From Oscillospiraceae bacterium (lineage in GTDB: Bacteria; Bacillota; Clostridia; Oscillospirales; Oscillospiraceae): a stretch of 8,907 nucleotides of DNA. The DNA is taken from NCBI GenBank assembly GCA_012513005.1, contig JAAZCZ010000034.1, positions 1 through 8,907 of the forward strand, given 5' to 3'. A program made the translations under genes and the position numbers. Within the stretch, counting starts at the first letter, position 1, and every line of letters starts with the position of its first letter. Below are positions 1 through 6,110 of the stretch, in pieces. The notes under the pieces are model-generated. The model was given only the letters and a program-made list of their open reading frames with translations. It was not told where the DNA came from and searched no databases.

Positions 1-67
1 GGCTGCGGCCCTCCTCAAGGTGCAGCCGTACTATCTTCTTTCTTGTTTCTTCGTTGTAACTCGCCAT
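1..67 (-). CDS. IS3-family transposase OrfA, N-terminal fragment (cut by window edge)
   Basis: Reading the minus strand from the ATG at 67 gives MASYNEETRKKIVRLHLEEG followed by Arg-Ser, and the frame is still open at the window edge. This opening resembles the first helix of the helix-turn-helix domain in OrfA proteins of IS3-family elements, which bind the element's ends and are joined to OrfB by programmed frameshifting to make the active transposase. The start is supported by AAGGAGAG at about 74-81, 8 bases before the ATG. Only 22 codons are visible, so the assignment rests on the N-terminal pattern, and the subgroup cannot be settled. Its position, pointing away from a truncated CoA-transferase, fits the 5' end of an insertion sequence. 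Confidence 0.72.
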   Translation of the reverse strand, partial: MASYNEETRKKIVRLHLEEGRS

Positions 68-91
68 TTTCTTCTCTCCTTGTGATTTATA

Positions 92-121
92 ATTTTATCA
101 CTTTGGACAGCTGTGTTACAA
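92..121 (-). promoter_or_regulatory. Candidate promoter of the insertion sequence transposase
   Basis: On the minus strand TTGTAA (121-116) and TAAAAT (97-92) are separated by 18 bases and lie about 25 bases upstream of the OrfA ATG. They resemble sigma-A -35 and -10 boxes with 4/6 and 5/6 matches. The position just inside the IS end, before the ribosome binding site, is where a transposase promoter is expected. This is a sequence match only. Confidence 0.4.
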
Positions 122-139
122 CTTTACTTTACCACGACA

Positions 140-753
140 GTTTTTCAAATCAAATTGTCATGACAGTTGAGAGTGGACATATTGGAGGAGTCCCTGCCGC
201 GGGGGCAGCATTTGGCGGTGCATACAACCCTGAGTATGTCTCTGATATGGTTCGTCATTTTGATTTCTATGACGGTGGTGGCTTGGATGTCTGTTTCTTA
301 GGTGCTGCAGAGGTCGACATGAACGGAAACTGTAATGTAAGTAAGTTCAAAAAGACGGTAGGACCTGGCGGTTTTATTAACATCGCATCCAACACACGGA
401 AAGTAGTATTTTGTGGTACTTTAACAGCGGGTGGCCTTAAGACTGAAGTTAAAGATGGGCAGTTATTTATCCTAAATGAAGGAAGAAACAAAAAATATGT
501 AAAACGTGTTCAACAAATAACTTTTAGTGGAGATTATGCAATTAAATCAGGTCAAACAGTCCTTTATGTGACTGAACGAGCAGTTTTCGAACTCCAGAAA
601 GAGGGGGTTGTAATGACAGAAATTGCTCCAGGGATTGACCTTAAGACTCAGGTACTCGATGTAATTGACTTTGATGTAAAGGTCTCTCCAAAATTAAAAG
701 TTATGGATTCAAGGATCTTCAGGGACTCATTAATGGGTCTCTCACTAGAATAA
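140..753 (+). pseudogene. Acyl-CoA:acetate/3-ketoacid CoA-transferase (propionate CoA-transferase type), C-terminal remnant interrupted by an IS
   Basis: This is the C-terminal part of a family I CoA-transferase of the fused alpha-beta type (Pct/YdiF-like). These enzymes move CoA between acyl-CoA thioesters and acetate or other short acids through a glutamyl-CoA intermediate. The recognisable protein starts around Ser-Asn-Gln-Ile-Val-Met-Thr-Val. It continues with ESGHIGGVPAAG, whose Glu (codon 169-171) is the expected catalytic nucleophile, and then with FDFYDGGGLDVCFLGAAEVD, GGFINI and VVFCGTLTAGGL, all typical of the family. About 200 residues remain of a usual 510-530, so the N-terminal CoA-transferase domain is missing. 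Homology stops at 139, where the insertion sequence begins. The frame stays open back to a TTG at 43 inside the IS, and there is an ATG at 160, but neither gives a full enzyme. The remainder presumably lies on the far side of the IS. It probably formed an operon with the MaoC gene 22 bases downstream. Confidence 0.82.
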
Positions 754-775
754 TAATTATTAGGAGGAAAAAACA

Positions 776-1219
776 ATGGCAAACGAATTCAAAAAGTATA
801 CTGGCTCCGAACTCAAGATTGGTATGACAGCAGAGCGCTCAAAGACAATAACAAAAGATGATATTGATTACTTTGGTAAAGTATCAACCGACACTAACCC
901 TATGCATTTTGACGAGGAATACGCCTCAAAAACTCAGTTTGGTCGGTGCATAGCCCACGGAGTCATATCTTTAAGCTTATGCGGCTCTGTCCTTGGAATG
1001 GAACTTCCCGGGCTCGGTACTGTTCATTTAGCACAGGAAGTTACTTTCAAAAAACCGGTTTATCCCGGAGACGTAATAACAGCTCACTGCGAGATCATGG
1101 ATATTCAATACAAAGAAAAAAAAGATTTTTACATTGTAAAAGTTAAACAGTGGGTTACAAATCAAAATGGAGACATTGTTACTGAAGGTATAGCGACTTG
1201 CATGCCTCCAAAAGCATGA
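776..1219 (+). CDS. MaoC-like (R)-specific enoyl-CoA hydratase
   Basis: A complete 147-residue hotdog-fold protein of the MaoC/PhaJ family, which hydrates trans-2-enoyl-CoA to (R)-3-hydroxyacyl-CoA in the cytoplasm. The hydratase-2 motif is clear: Asp39-Thr-Asn-Pro-Met-His44 with FDEEYA after it, giving the usual catalytic Asp/His pair. AHGVISLSL (about 60-68) forms the central helix region, and FKKPVYPGDVI (about 91-101) is the conserved strand and turn. The length matches short bacterial single-domain members. AGGAGG at 762-767 lies 8 bases before the ATG, so the start is secure. It follows the truncated CoA-transferase by 22 bases and was probably cotranscribed with it, suggesting a role in short-chain acyl-CoA metabolism such as crotonyl-CoA or 3-hydroxyacyl-CoA interconversion. 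With an IS upstream, its transcription may now be altered. The actual acyl chain length is unknown. Confidence 0.88.
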   Translation: MANEFKKYTGSELKIGMTAERSKTITKDDIDYFGKVSTDTNPMHFDEEYASKTQFGRCIAHGVISLSLCGSVLGMELPGLGTVHLAQEVTFKKPVYPGDVITAHCEIMDIQYKEKKDFYIVKVKQWVTNQNGDIVTEGIATCMPPKA

Positions 1220-1275
1220 CCGTTTTAATCTTGTATTCAAGTTAGTTTAAATTCATAAAACATGGTTATATAGCA

Positions 1276-1307
1276 AATATTGAGGTGCAAAATTGCACCT
1301 CAATATT
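1276..1307. terminator. Bidirectional hairpin terminator between convergent operons
   Basis: AATATTGAGGTGCAA (1276-1290) and its exact reverse complement (1293-1307) form a 15-bp perfect inverted repeat with a two-base centre, so about 13-14 pairs can form in RNA. It sits 57 bases after the MaoC stop and 29 bases beyond the stop of the minus-strand gene, exactly between two convergent units. The U-tract is weak on both sides, but the AATATT arm provides an A/U-rich stem base. Function as a terminator is inferred from position and stem strength. Confidence 0.7.
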
Positions 1308-1335
1308 AATTGTTGCTGCGTGTGAAAAGCAAGCT

Positions 1336-1740
1336 TTACGGCTTTGCCTTGTCTGCCTCGACTAATTCTTTTACTGTTTTTTCGGCAAAGTCGATAAAGC
1401 CTCCGCAGCGGTGCAGATCCCCTGTCATCAGCTCACGACATGTGAGTGAGCCGTATTCGTTTTTAAATCGCTTTGTGAATTCCAACGTCATCTCTTTGAT
1501 TTTTTCTTTTGCCACTTGGTCATTGTATTCGCTGTGATTGCAGTAGAGCCCTAAGCTTACAACAGCGCCGATTACTGCGCTGCAGTTTTCCCCTTGGTGC
1601 ATGCCTCCTCCGAAGCCTCCGAGTGCTGCTCTTCCGATTTTCTCATCGAAGTTGCACACCTCGCTGCAGCAGGTAGCCACTATTTGGCCGCAGCTAAACC
1701 CCGCCAGATACATTTTGTATGCCATTTCCATGCTTGCCAT
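1336..1740 (-). CDS. C_GCAxxG_C_C family redox-type protein
   Basis: A complete 134-residue soluble protein of the C_GCAxxG_C_C family, common in anaerobes and thought to be redox-active or metal-binding; its biochemical role is not established. Visible hallmarks are FSCGQ (Cys17), the glycine-rich GGFGGGMHQGENC (41-53), Cys53-Ser-Ala-Val-Ile-Gly-Ala, Cys67, GSLTCREL with Cys101, and Cys112. There are eight cysteines in all, including Cys24, Cys25 and Cys29. No signal peptide or membrane segment is seen, so it should be cytoplasmic. AGGAGG (plus positions 1750-1755) is 9 bases before the ATG and fixes the start. It is the last gene of the minus-strand transport operon, 25 bases after the deacylase. 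Members of this family often sit beside transport or redox genes, so the location suggests handling of a metal or thiol linked to the imported compound, but that is inference. Confidence 0.82.
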   Translation of the reverse strand: MASMEMAYKMYLAGFSCGQIVATCCSEVCNFDEKIGRAALGGFGGGMHQGENCSAVIGAVVSLGLYCNHSEYNDQVAKEKIKEMTLEFTKRFKNEYGSLTCRELMTGDLHRCGGFIDFAEKTVKELVEADKAKP

Positions 1741-1765
1741 ATATATATTCCTCCTTTAATAAATA

Positions 1766-2704
1766 TCAGTCTAAAATACCCAAGGTGACAATGCTCTCAT
1801 TTGCACGAACTGACAAAGAGCCTGTTTGATACAGCAGCACGCTTTTATTTTCTGCTTTGTATTCCGACAGCTCATCGGAAAATGCATTTAATATTTTGCC
1901 TAAGCTGTCGTTTTTATTTAGTAAAGCTCCAACAGGATTGGCAGGATACCAAAAGCCGGAGTCGGCAGCTTTGTACTGCATTGTTTTTTCAATAATCTTT
2001 GGGTAGGCAATTCTCGGTATTGATGAATCTACGACACCCAGCCTGTGCAGAACTCTTATGACATCTCGGAGATATGCTTCTATCTCAGTTTCTGTCCAGA
2101 GTGCCATGCCTCCCCTCTCTATTATTATTGAGGGGATTTTGTAGTAGGCTGCGTGTGAAAATGCACTGCCTGTGTATGTATCTGCTGCCACCATATACTC
2201 TGCATCAACGGCTTCTGCCATGGCTTTTGAGGCTGATTTTAGCACTGCTGTGCCCATTGCCTGAAAGTATGAGTGCGGCAAAAGCTGCTCTCTGCCTCCC
2301 CCGCTGTGCAGGTCTATATGAAAAGCAGAGGGTTTAAGAAAATCTTCTGTTATAAAGTGGGCTAGCCTATGGGAAGCTGTTCCTTCTATATTTCCGGGAA
2401 ATGTGCGATTTAGATTTTCTCCGTCTTCAGGTACTACATCTCTTGCGTGGACTGCAAATCCTCCCGGGTTTGCCACATGAATTATTGCAACTGTTCCCTT
2501 TATACTCTTTGGGTCTAAAATTATTGCTAGTCTTCTCGCTGTCTCTATCCCGCAGTATTCTTCGTTGTGAATACCTGCTGTAACAAGAACATTAGGGCCT
2601 TCGCTTGCGCCTTTTATTACGCTCACATACAGCTTTGTTTCAGTTTGAGGGACAGCGATAACTTTATTACTTATCGAAGCTTTGCCTATATCAAAAATGC
2701 TCAT
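1766..2704 (-). CDS. AstE/AspA-type zinc deacylase (succinylglutamate desuccinylase/aspartoacylase family, M14-like)
   Basis: A complete 312-residue member of the AstE/AspA branch of the M14 metallocarboxypeptidase fold. Relatives hydrolyse N-acyl amino acids or small amides in the cytoplasm. The zinc site is visible: His46-x-x-Glu49 in GIHNEEYCG and His133 in HIDLHSGGG. NLNRTFPG (97-104) supplies the substrate-binding Asn/Arg pair, and Glu196 in SIIIERGG is the likely catalytic glutamate. The length fits the family, and no signal peptide is present. The ATG overlaps the stop of the ATPase gene as ATGA (2701-2704), with a GGGGGAAAG ribosome binding site upstream, so the two are translationally coupled. 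This coupling suggests that it acts on the imported molecule, for example by removing an acyl group or cutting a small peptide-like amide. The exact substrate is unknown, and true carboxypeptidase activity is not excluded. Confidence 0.83.
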   Translation of the reverse strand: MSIFDIGKASISNKVIAVPQTETKLYVSVIKGASEGPNVLVTAGIHNEEYCGIETARRLAIILDPKSIKGTVAIIHVANPGGFAVHARDVVPEDGENLNRTFPGNIEGTASHRLAHFITEDFLKPSAFHIDLHSGGGREQLLPHSYFQAMGTAVLKSASKAMAEAVDAEYMVAADTYTGSAFSHAAYYKIPSIIIERGGMALWTETEIEAYLRDVIRVLHRLGVVDSSIPRIAYPKIIEKTMQYKAADSGFWYPANPVGALLNKNDSLGKILNAFSDELSEYKAENKSVLLYQTGSLSVRANESIVTLGILD

Positions 2705-4278
2705 ATGCTACTTTCCCCCTTTATTGATGCAGCTTTAATCAGGGTTTTTGTGTACTCATTTTCCGGAGCTTTTATAACTTTTGATGAAGGCCCGTATTCT
2801 ACGCACTTTCCGTTTTTCATTACCATTATCCTGTCGCAAAATCCACTCACGAGGGCAATGTCGTGTGAAATGAATATAATGCTCATGTTGTTTGACTTAA
2901 CAAGCGAACGAAGCAGCTCTACGATTCCTGCCTGTACCGTGACATCAAGTGCGCTTGTGGCTTCATCGCAAATAAGCAGCTGCGGGTCACATGCTATTGC
3001 TCTTGCGATTGCAGACCTCTGGCACTGACCTCCCGAAAGCTGAAACGGGTATCTGTCTGCAAGTTCCGTGTTAAGCCCGACTCTTATCATAAGCGCATTG
3101 ATTCTTTTGTCTATTTCATCACTTTGCCTTATTCCGGCTAAGTTTTTTATTGCATCTTTTATGCTTGACCTTATTGTCTTGCGGGGATCAAAGGAGGATA
3201 CCGGATTCTGGAAAACCATTTGTGCCTTCGTGTACAGGCAGAGCAGTTCTTTTTTCTTATAGTCTGCTATGTTCTTAGTACCGATTCTTATGCTGCCCTC
3301 GTTCGGAGTTTCAAGTCTTATTAGCTGCCTTGCAAGGGTGCTTTTGCCCGAGCCGGATTCGCCGACTATGCCGAGTATTTCTCCTTTTTCAAGCTCAAAG
3401 CTAATACCGCTCACAGCGTCAACTTTTCGATCCCCTACTTTATATTGCTTTATTATGCTATTTGCCTCGAGTAGCGTCTCTGTTTTTTCCCTTTCCCTTT
3501 GCCCTGCCTCTATACGCGGCACATCAGCTAAGAGCGATTTTGTGTAGTCATTTTTTGGCTGGCCCAGCACTACCCCGGTATCTCCGAATTCGACTATTTT
3601 ACCAGCGTGCATAATTGCTATTTTGTCTGCCACTTTTTCTGCCACTGCAATATTGTGCGTAACCAGCAATACCGCAACCTTGAAGTTTTTCTTAAGCAGC
3701 AGAAGCTCTTCAACTACTTGTAGCTGGCTGACCACATCGAGGGCGCTTGTGGGCTCGTCTGCCAAAATGAGTTTTGGCTCCATTACCATTGCAAGGGCAA
3801 TCGCCACTCTTTGGCACATTCCGCCCGATAGCTCAAAGGGGCAGCTTTCCAAAATTCTGTCTGCATCTGAAAGCCCGAGCTTATAAAAGCAGTCTTTTAT
3901 TAGCCTTAGTGCCTCTGCGTCAGATACATCCTTGTGGCTTTTTATTGTCTCCAAAAATTGCTTTTTTATTTTCCTGATGGGATTCATTGAGGTCTGAGGG
4001 TTTTGAAACACTGTGCACAGGTCGTTGCCGAGGAGCCTTCTGCGCTCCTCCTGCTTTAGGCTCAGCATATCGTTTCCGTTAAATATTATTTTTCCGCTAC
4101 TTACCTTTACATGAGATGATTTTAACCCCATCACAGACTTAATAACTGTAGATTTACCTGAGCCTGACTCCCCCACTAGAGCCAGTATTTCACCTTGCTC
4201 TATGCTTAAGCTTATGTTTTGCAGGACCTTCGTTCCCCAGTATCCTGCACTCATGTTTTCTATTTTTAATATACTCAA
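2701..4278 (-). CDS. Fused double ATPase of a peptide/nickel-type ABC importer (DppD-DppF in one chain)
   Basis: A 525-residue protein with two complete ABC ATPase domains, supplying both nucleotide-binding sites of the importer. In domain 1, Walker A GESGSGKS is at 36-43, the Q-loop at Gln92 (FQNP), the signature LSGGMCQR at 150-157, Walker B ILADEP with Asp174-Glu175, and the switch His208. In domain 2, Walker A is at 306-313, Gln357, signature LSGGQCQR at 414-421, Walker B Asp438-Glu439, and His472. All catalytic residues are present in both halves. Most DppD and DppF are separate proteins; here they are joined by a short linker (about 250-270), and the cysteine-bearing DppD C-terminal extension appears to be lacking. 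The start is a TTG at 4278 that overlaps the permease stop (TTGA, 4275-4278), with GTGAGG upstream. The next in-frame ATG (codon 9) would cut into the first strand and has no ribosome binding site. The stop overlaps the deacylase start. Confidence 0.92.
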   Translation of the reverse strand: MSILKIENMSAGYWGTKVLQNISLSIEQGEILALVGESGSGKSTVIKSVMGLKSSHVKVSSGKIIFNGNDMLSLKQEERRRLLGNDLCTVFQNPQTSMNPIRKIKKQFLETIKSHKDVSDAEALRLIKDCFYKLGLSDADRILESCPFELSGGMCQRVAIALAMVMEPKLILADEPTSALDVVSQLQVVEELLLLKKNFKVAVLLVTHNIAVAEKVADKIAIMHAGKIVEFGDTGVVLGQPKNDYTKSLLADVPRIEAGQREREKTETLLEANSIIKQYKVGDRKVDAVSGISFELEKGEILGIVGESGSGKSTLARQLIRLETPNEGSIRIGTKNIADYKKKELLCLYTKAQMVFQNPVSSFDPRKTIRSSIKDAIKNLAGIRQSDEIDKRINALMIRVGLNTELADRYPFQLSGGQCQRSAIARAIACDPQLLICDEATSALDVTVQAGIVELLRSLVKSNNMSIIFISHDIALVSGFCDRIMVMKNGKCVEYGPSSKVIKAPENEYTKTLIKAASIKGESSI

Positions 4279-5105
4279 CGCTTTGCCTCACTTTCCAGAC
4301 GCACATCCAGCCTGTCTCTTAGGGCATCGCCTAAATAGTTGAATATCATTACTGTGAATACAAGGGCAAGTGCAGGATACAACACCGCCCAAGGCGCTGT
4401 TGCCAGCATGCCGCGGGCTTCGCTTATCATTGAGCCCCATTCGGCTTGCGGCAGTTTAACTCCGAGCCCCAAGAACGAAAGTCCTGCAAATCCCAGCATT
4501 ACCGTTCCTACCTGCGTTGTTGCAAAAGTGAGCAGAGATGAAAAAATATTGTGCGTGATGTACTTTGTTAATATTTCAAAATCACTGCAGCCGGAAAGAC
4601 CTGCTGCAGAAATAAATTCTTCTCGTTTAATTGATATCACCCTGCTTCTTGCGAGGCGCGCGTACGGAGTCCAGCTTGCAAAGCCGAGAGCTATCATCGC
4701 ATTTAACATTCCTCCACCGAGCACTCCGGCAACAGCTATTGCCAAAATCATCTGTGGAAATGCCATGATACCGTCTATTATTCTCATGACAATACCGTCT
4801 GCAATTCCGCTGTAATATCCGCAGAGCATACCTACAACAGAGCCGAAAACAGCTGTTATCAGCACAAGTACCAGCGCACTGAATATGCTTGTTTTGGCTC
4901 CTGCCAGCACTCTTGACAAAACACATCTGCCCAAGGAGTCTGTGCCGAGAGGAAACTTTGCAGAGGGTGCTTCTCCGACTCTTAGTACATTGGTTGCATT
5001 GGGGTCATTAGGTGCTATTTCTTTGGCTATTAGGCTTATTAAAATAAGTGCTAGTGCCAAGGCGAGAAATATATACAGCCAGACTGATTTTTTTGTCTTT
5101 TTCAT
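4275..5105 (-). CDS. DppC/NikC-type ABC transporter permease
   Basis: An inner-membrane permease of the peptide/opine/nickel importer family, 276 residues from the chosen start. One hydrophobic segment lies at the N-terminus (about 8-27), followed by the extracytoplasmic stretch ending in FPLGTDSLGR (51-60), which is characteristic of DppC-type subunits. Further membrane segments begin near 72, 112, 130, 190 and 240. The cytoplasmic EAA loop that docks on the ATPase is EEFISAAGLSGCSDFEILTK (162-181), followed by YITHN. The C-terminal signature FLGLGVKLPQAEWG-x-MISEAR (211-231) is intact. The frame is open upstream to a TTG at 5144, but the ATG at 5105 is preferred because AGGGGAG lies about 8 bases before it and the protein then begins with a normal basic-hydrophobic Met-Lys-Lys start. 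It follows the DppB-type gene by 13 bases and overlaps the ATPase start by 4. Confidence 0.9.
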   Translation of the reverse strand: MKKTKKSVWLYIFLALALALILISLIAKEIAPNDPNATNVLRVGEAPSAKFPLGTDSLGRCVLSRVLAGAKTSIFSALVLVLITAVFGSVVGMLCGYYSGIADGIVMRIIDGIMAFPQMILAIAVAGVLGGGMLNAMIALGFASWTPYARLARSRVISIKREEFISAAGLSGCSDFEILTKYITHNIFSSLLTFATTQVGTVMLGFAGLSFLGLGVKLPQAEWGSMISEARGMLATAPWAVLYPALALVFTVMIFNYLGDALRDRLDVRLESEAKR

Positions 5106-5118
5106 GTATCTTCTCCCC

Positions 5119-6048
5119 TCAGCTGTCTGTAACTCTGGGGTCAAATACTCTGTATGCCAAATCAGTTGCTAAATTTATTACAACATAAATTACGGCTATG
5201 TATATTACGAACCCCTGTATTACCGGATAGTCACGGGAAGTGATTGCATCCATAACCAGTTTTCCGACACCCGGCCACTGGAATATTGATTCTATTACAA
5301 CGCTACCTGCAAATAATGCTCCCACGGAAAACCCCACTACTGTGATTATTGAGAGCATGGAGTTGTGCAGTACATCTCTTATCAAAATAATCTTGCTGTG
5401 CACACCACGGGCTTGGGCGCCTACTACATAATCAGATCCAAGCTGCTCTAGCACCTCAGCTCTAACCTGCTTAATAAATTTACCGCATATCGGCAGTGCA
5501 AGGGCTATTGTGGGCAGTATTAGCCCCTCCACGCTGTTTTTTGCCAGCACGGGTAAGACTTTCAGATGGATGCAGAAAAAGTATATGAGTAAAAGGGCAA
5601 GCAAAAACGAAGGCACGGCATTTGCCAAGAATGTGAAAAACCTAAGCACATAATCAGCTACCGAATTTTGCCTGACAGCAGACCAAATGCCAAGCGGTAT
5701 TGAAATTATGAGCGAGAGAATTAGCGCTGAAGCTGCAACCATTGAGGTTTTGCCCATAGCTTCCCAGAGCAGTTTTGATACCGGTCGATCATTTGCATAG
5801 CTTTTTCCGAGGTCTCCTTGCAGGAAACCTAAGAACCAGCCGGCGTATCGCACTACAAAGGGCTTATCAAGACCCATTTCCTCGCGAGTTGCCTTGAGCA
5901 CTTCCTCTGTCGGCACTATGCCCTTGGAAATCAGTTTTTTCTGAGCAGGATCTCCGGGGGCTATGTACATTAGAGAAAAGGCTACAAAAGTGATTATGAG
6001 TAGTATCGGGATTAGCCTCAGCAGTCGCTTGCCTATGTATTTAAGCAT
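5119..6048 (-). CDS. DppB/NikB-type ABC transporter permease
   Basis: The partner inner-membrane permease, 309 residues. It starts MLKYIGKRLLRLIPILLIIT, the usual DppB N-terminus with one membrane helix. It carries the periplasm-side motifs APGDPAQ (about 30-36) and MGLDKPFVVRY (about 58-68) and then five more hydrophobic segments. The EAA loop is near 191-218 (EQLGSDYVVGAQARGV...RDVLHN), and the FQWPGVGKL motif near 246-254 is conserved in the family. An upstream in-frame TTG at 6060 exists, but the ATG at 6048 has a GGAGA ribosome binding site about 6 bases before it and gives the conventional N-terminus. It should form a heterodimeric channel with the following permease, powered by the fused ATPase. 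The family carries di- and oligopeptides, nickel, metallophores and some sugars, so the name does not determine the cargo. Confidence 0.9.
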   Translation of the reverse strand: MLKYIGKRLLRLIPILLIITFVAFSLMYIAPGDPAQKKLISKGIVPTEEVLKATREEMGLDKPFVVRYAGWFLGFLQGDLGKSYANDRPVSKLLWEAMGKTSMVAASALILSLIISIPLGIWSAVRQNSVADYVLRFFTFLANAVPSFLLALLLIYFFCIHLKVLPVLAKNSVEGLILPTIALALPICGKFIKQVRAEVLEQLGSDYVVGAQARGVHSKIILIRDVLHNSMLSIITVVGFSVGALFAGSVVIESIFQWPGVGKLVMDAITSRDYPVIQGFVIYIAVIYVVINLATDLAYRVFDPRVTDS

Positions 6049-6068
6049 AGTTATCTCCAAATTCTAAA

Positions 6069-6093
6069 GCGGTGCGGCAGTGTGCCGCACCGC
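6069..6093 (-). terminator. Intra-operon GC-rich hairpin (attenuator or mRNA 3'-end stabiliser)
   Basis: GCGGTGCGGCA (6069-6079) and its reverse complement (6083-6093) form an 11-bp stem around a three-base loop in the 62-base gap between the binding protein stop and the DppB-type start. On the minus strand the stem is followed by TTTAG rather than a full U-tract, so partial termination or protection of the upstream mRNA is more likely than a complete stop. Such a placement commonly lets the binding protein be made in excess over the permeases. Confidence 0.65.
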
Positions 6094-6110
6094 CTTTTGC
6101 GTGAGCGTTA

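Larger units (their letters stand above)
1..139 (-). mobile_element. Left end of an IS3-family insertion sequence, continuing beyond the window
   Basis: The segment combines the start of a transposase OrfA with about 70 bases of leader, and it ends where a CoA-transferase reading frame becomes recognisable. On the minus strand the proposed terminus at 139 reads TGTCGTGGTAAAGTAAAGTT. IS3-family elements normally begin 5'-TG and end CA-3', and this matches. The other end and the 3-4 bp target duplication lie outside the window, so the exact boundary is inferred from the TG rule and from where homology to CoA-transferase resumes. An error of a few bases is possible. Confidence 0.62.

Noticed and set aside
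4231..4254. ATG at 4254 as the start of the fused ATPase
   Set aside because: It lacks a ribosome binding site and would remove the first beta strand (ILKIENM); the TTG at 4278 is coupled to the preceding stop and has GTGAGG upstream.
5106..5144. Upstream TTG start for the DppC-type permease, adding 13 residues and overlapping the DppB-type gene by 26 bases
   Set aside because: The ATG at 5105 has an AGGGGAG ribosome binding site at good spacing and gives a normal Lys-rich, then hydrophobic N-terminus; the extension has no membrane or family character.
2567..5431. Several long plus-strand open frames opposite the ATPase and permease genes (for example 2567-3028, 3269-3547, 4339-4815)
   Set aside because: They are antisense to well-recognised conserved genes, lack ribosome binding sites and show low-complexity Ser/Leu-rich translations without family features.
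6049..6060. TTG start at 6060 for the DppB-type permease
   Set aside because: The GGAG ribosome binding site overlaps this region and correctly precedes the ATG at 6048, which gives the standard MLKYIGKRLL N-terminus.
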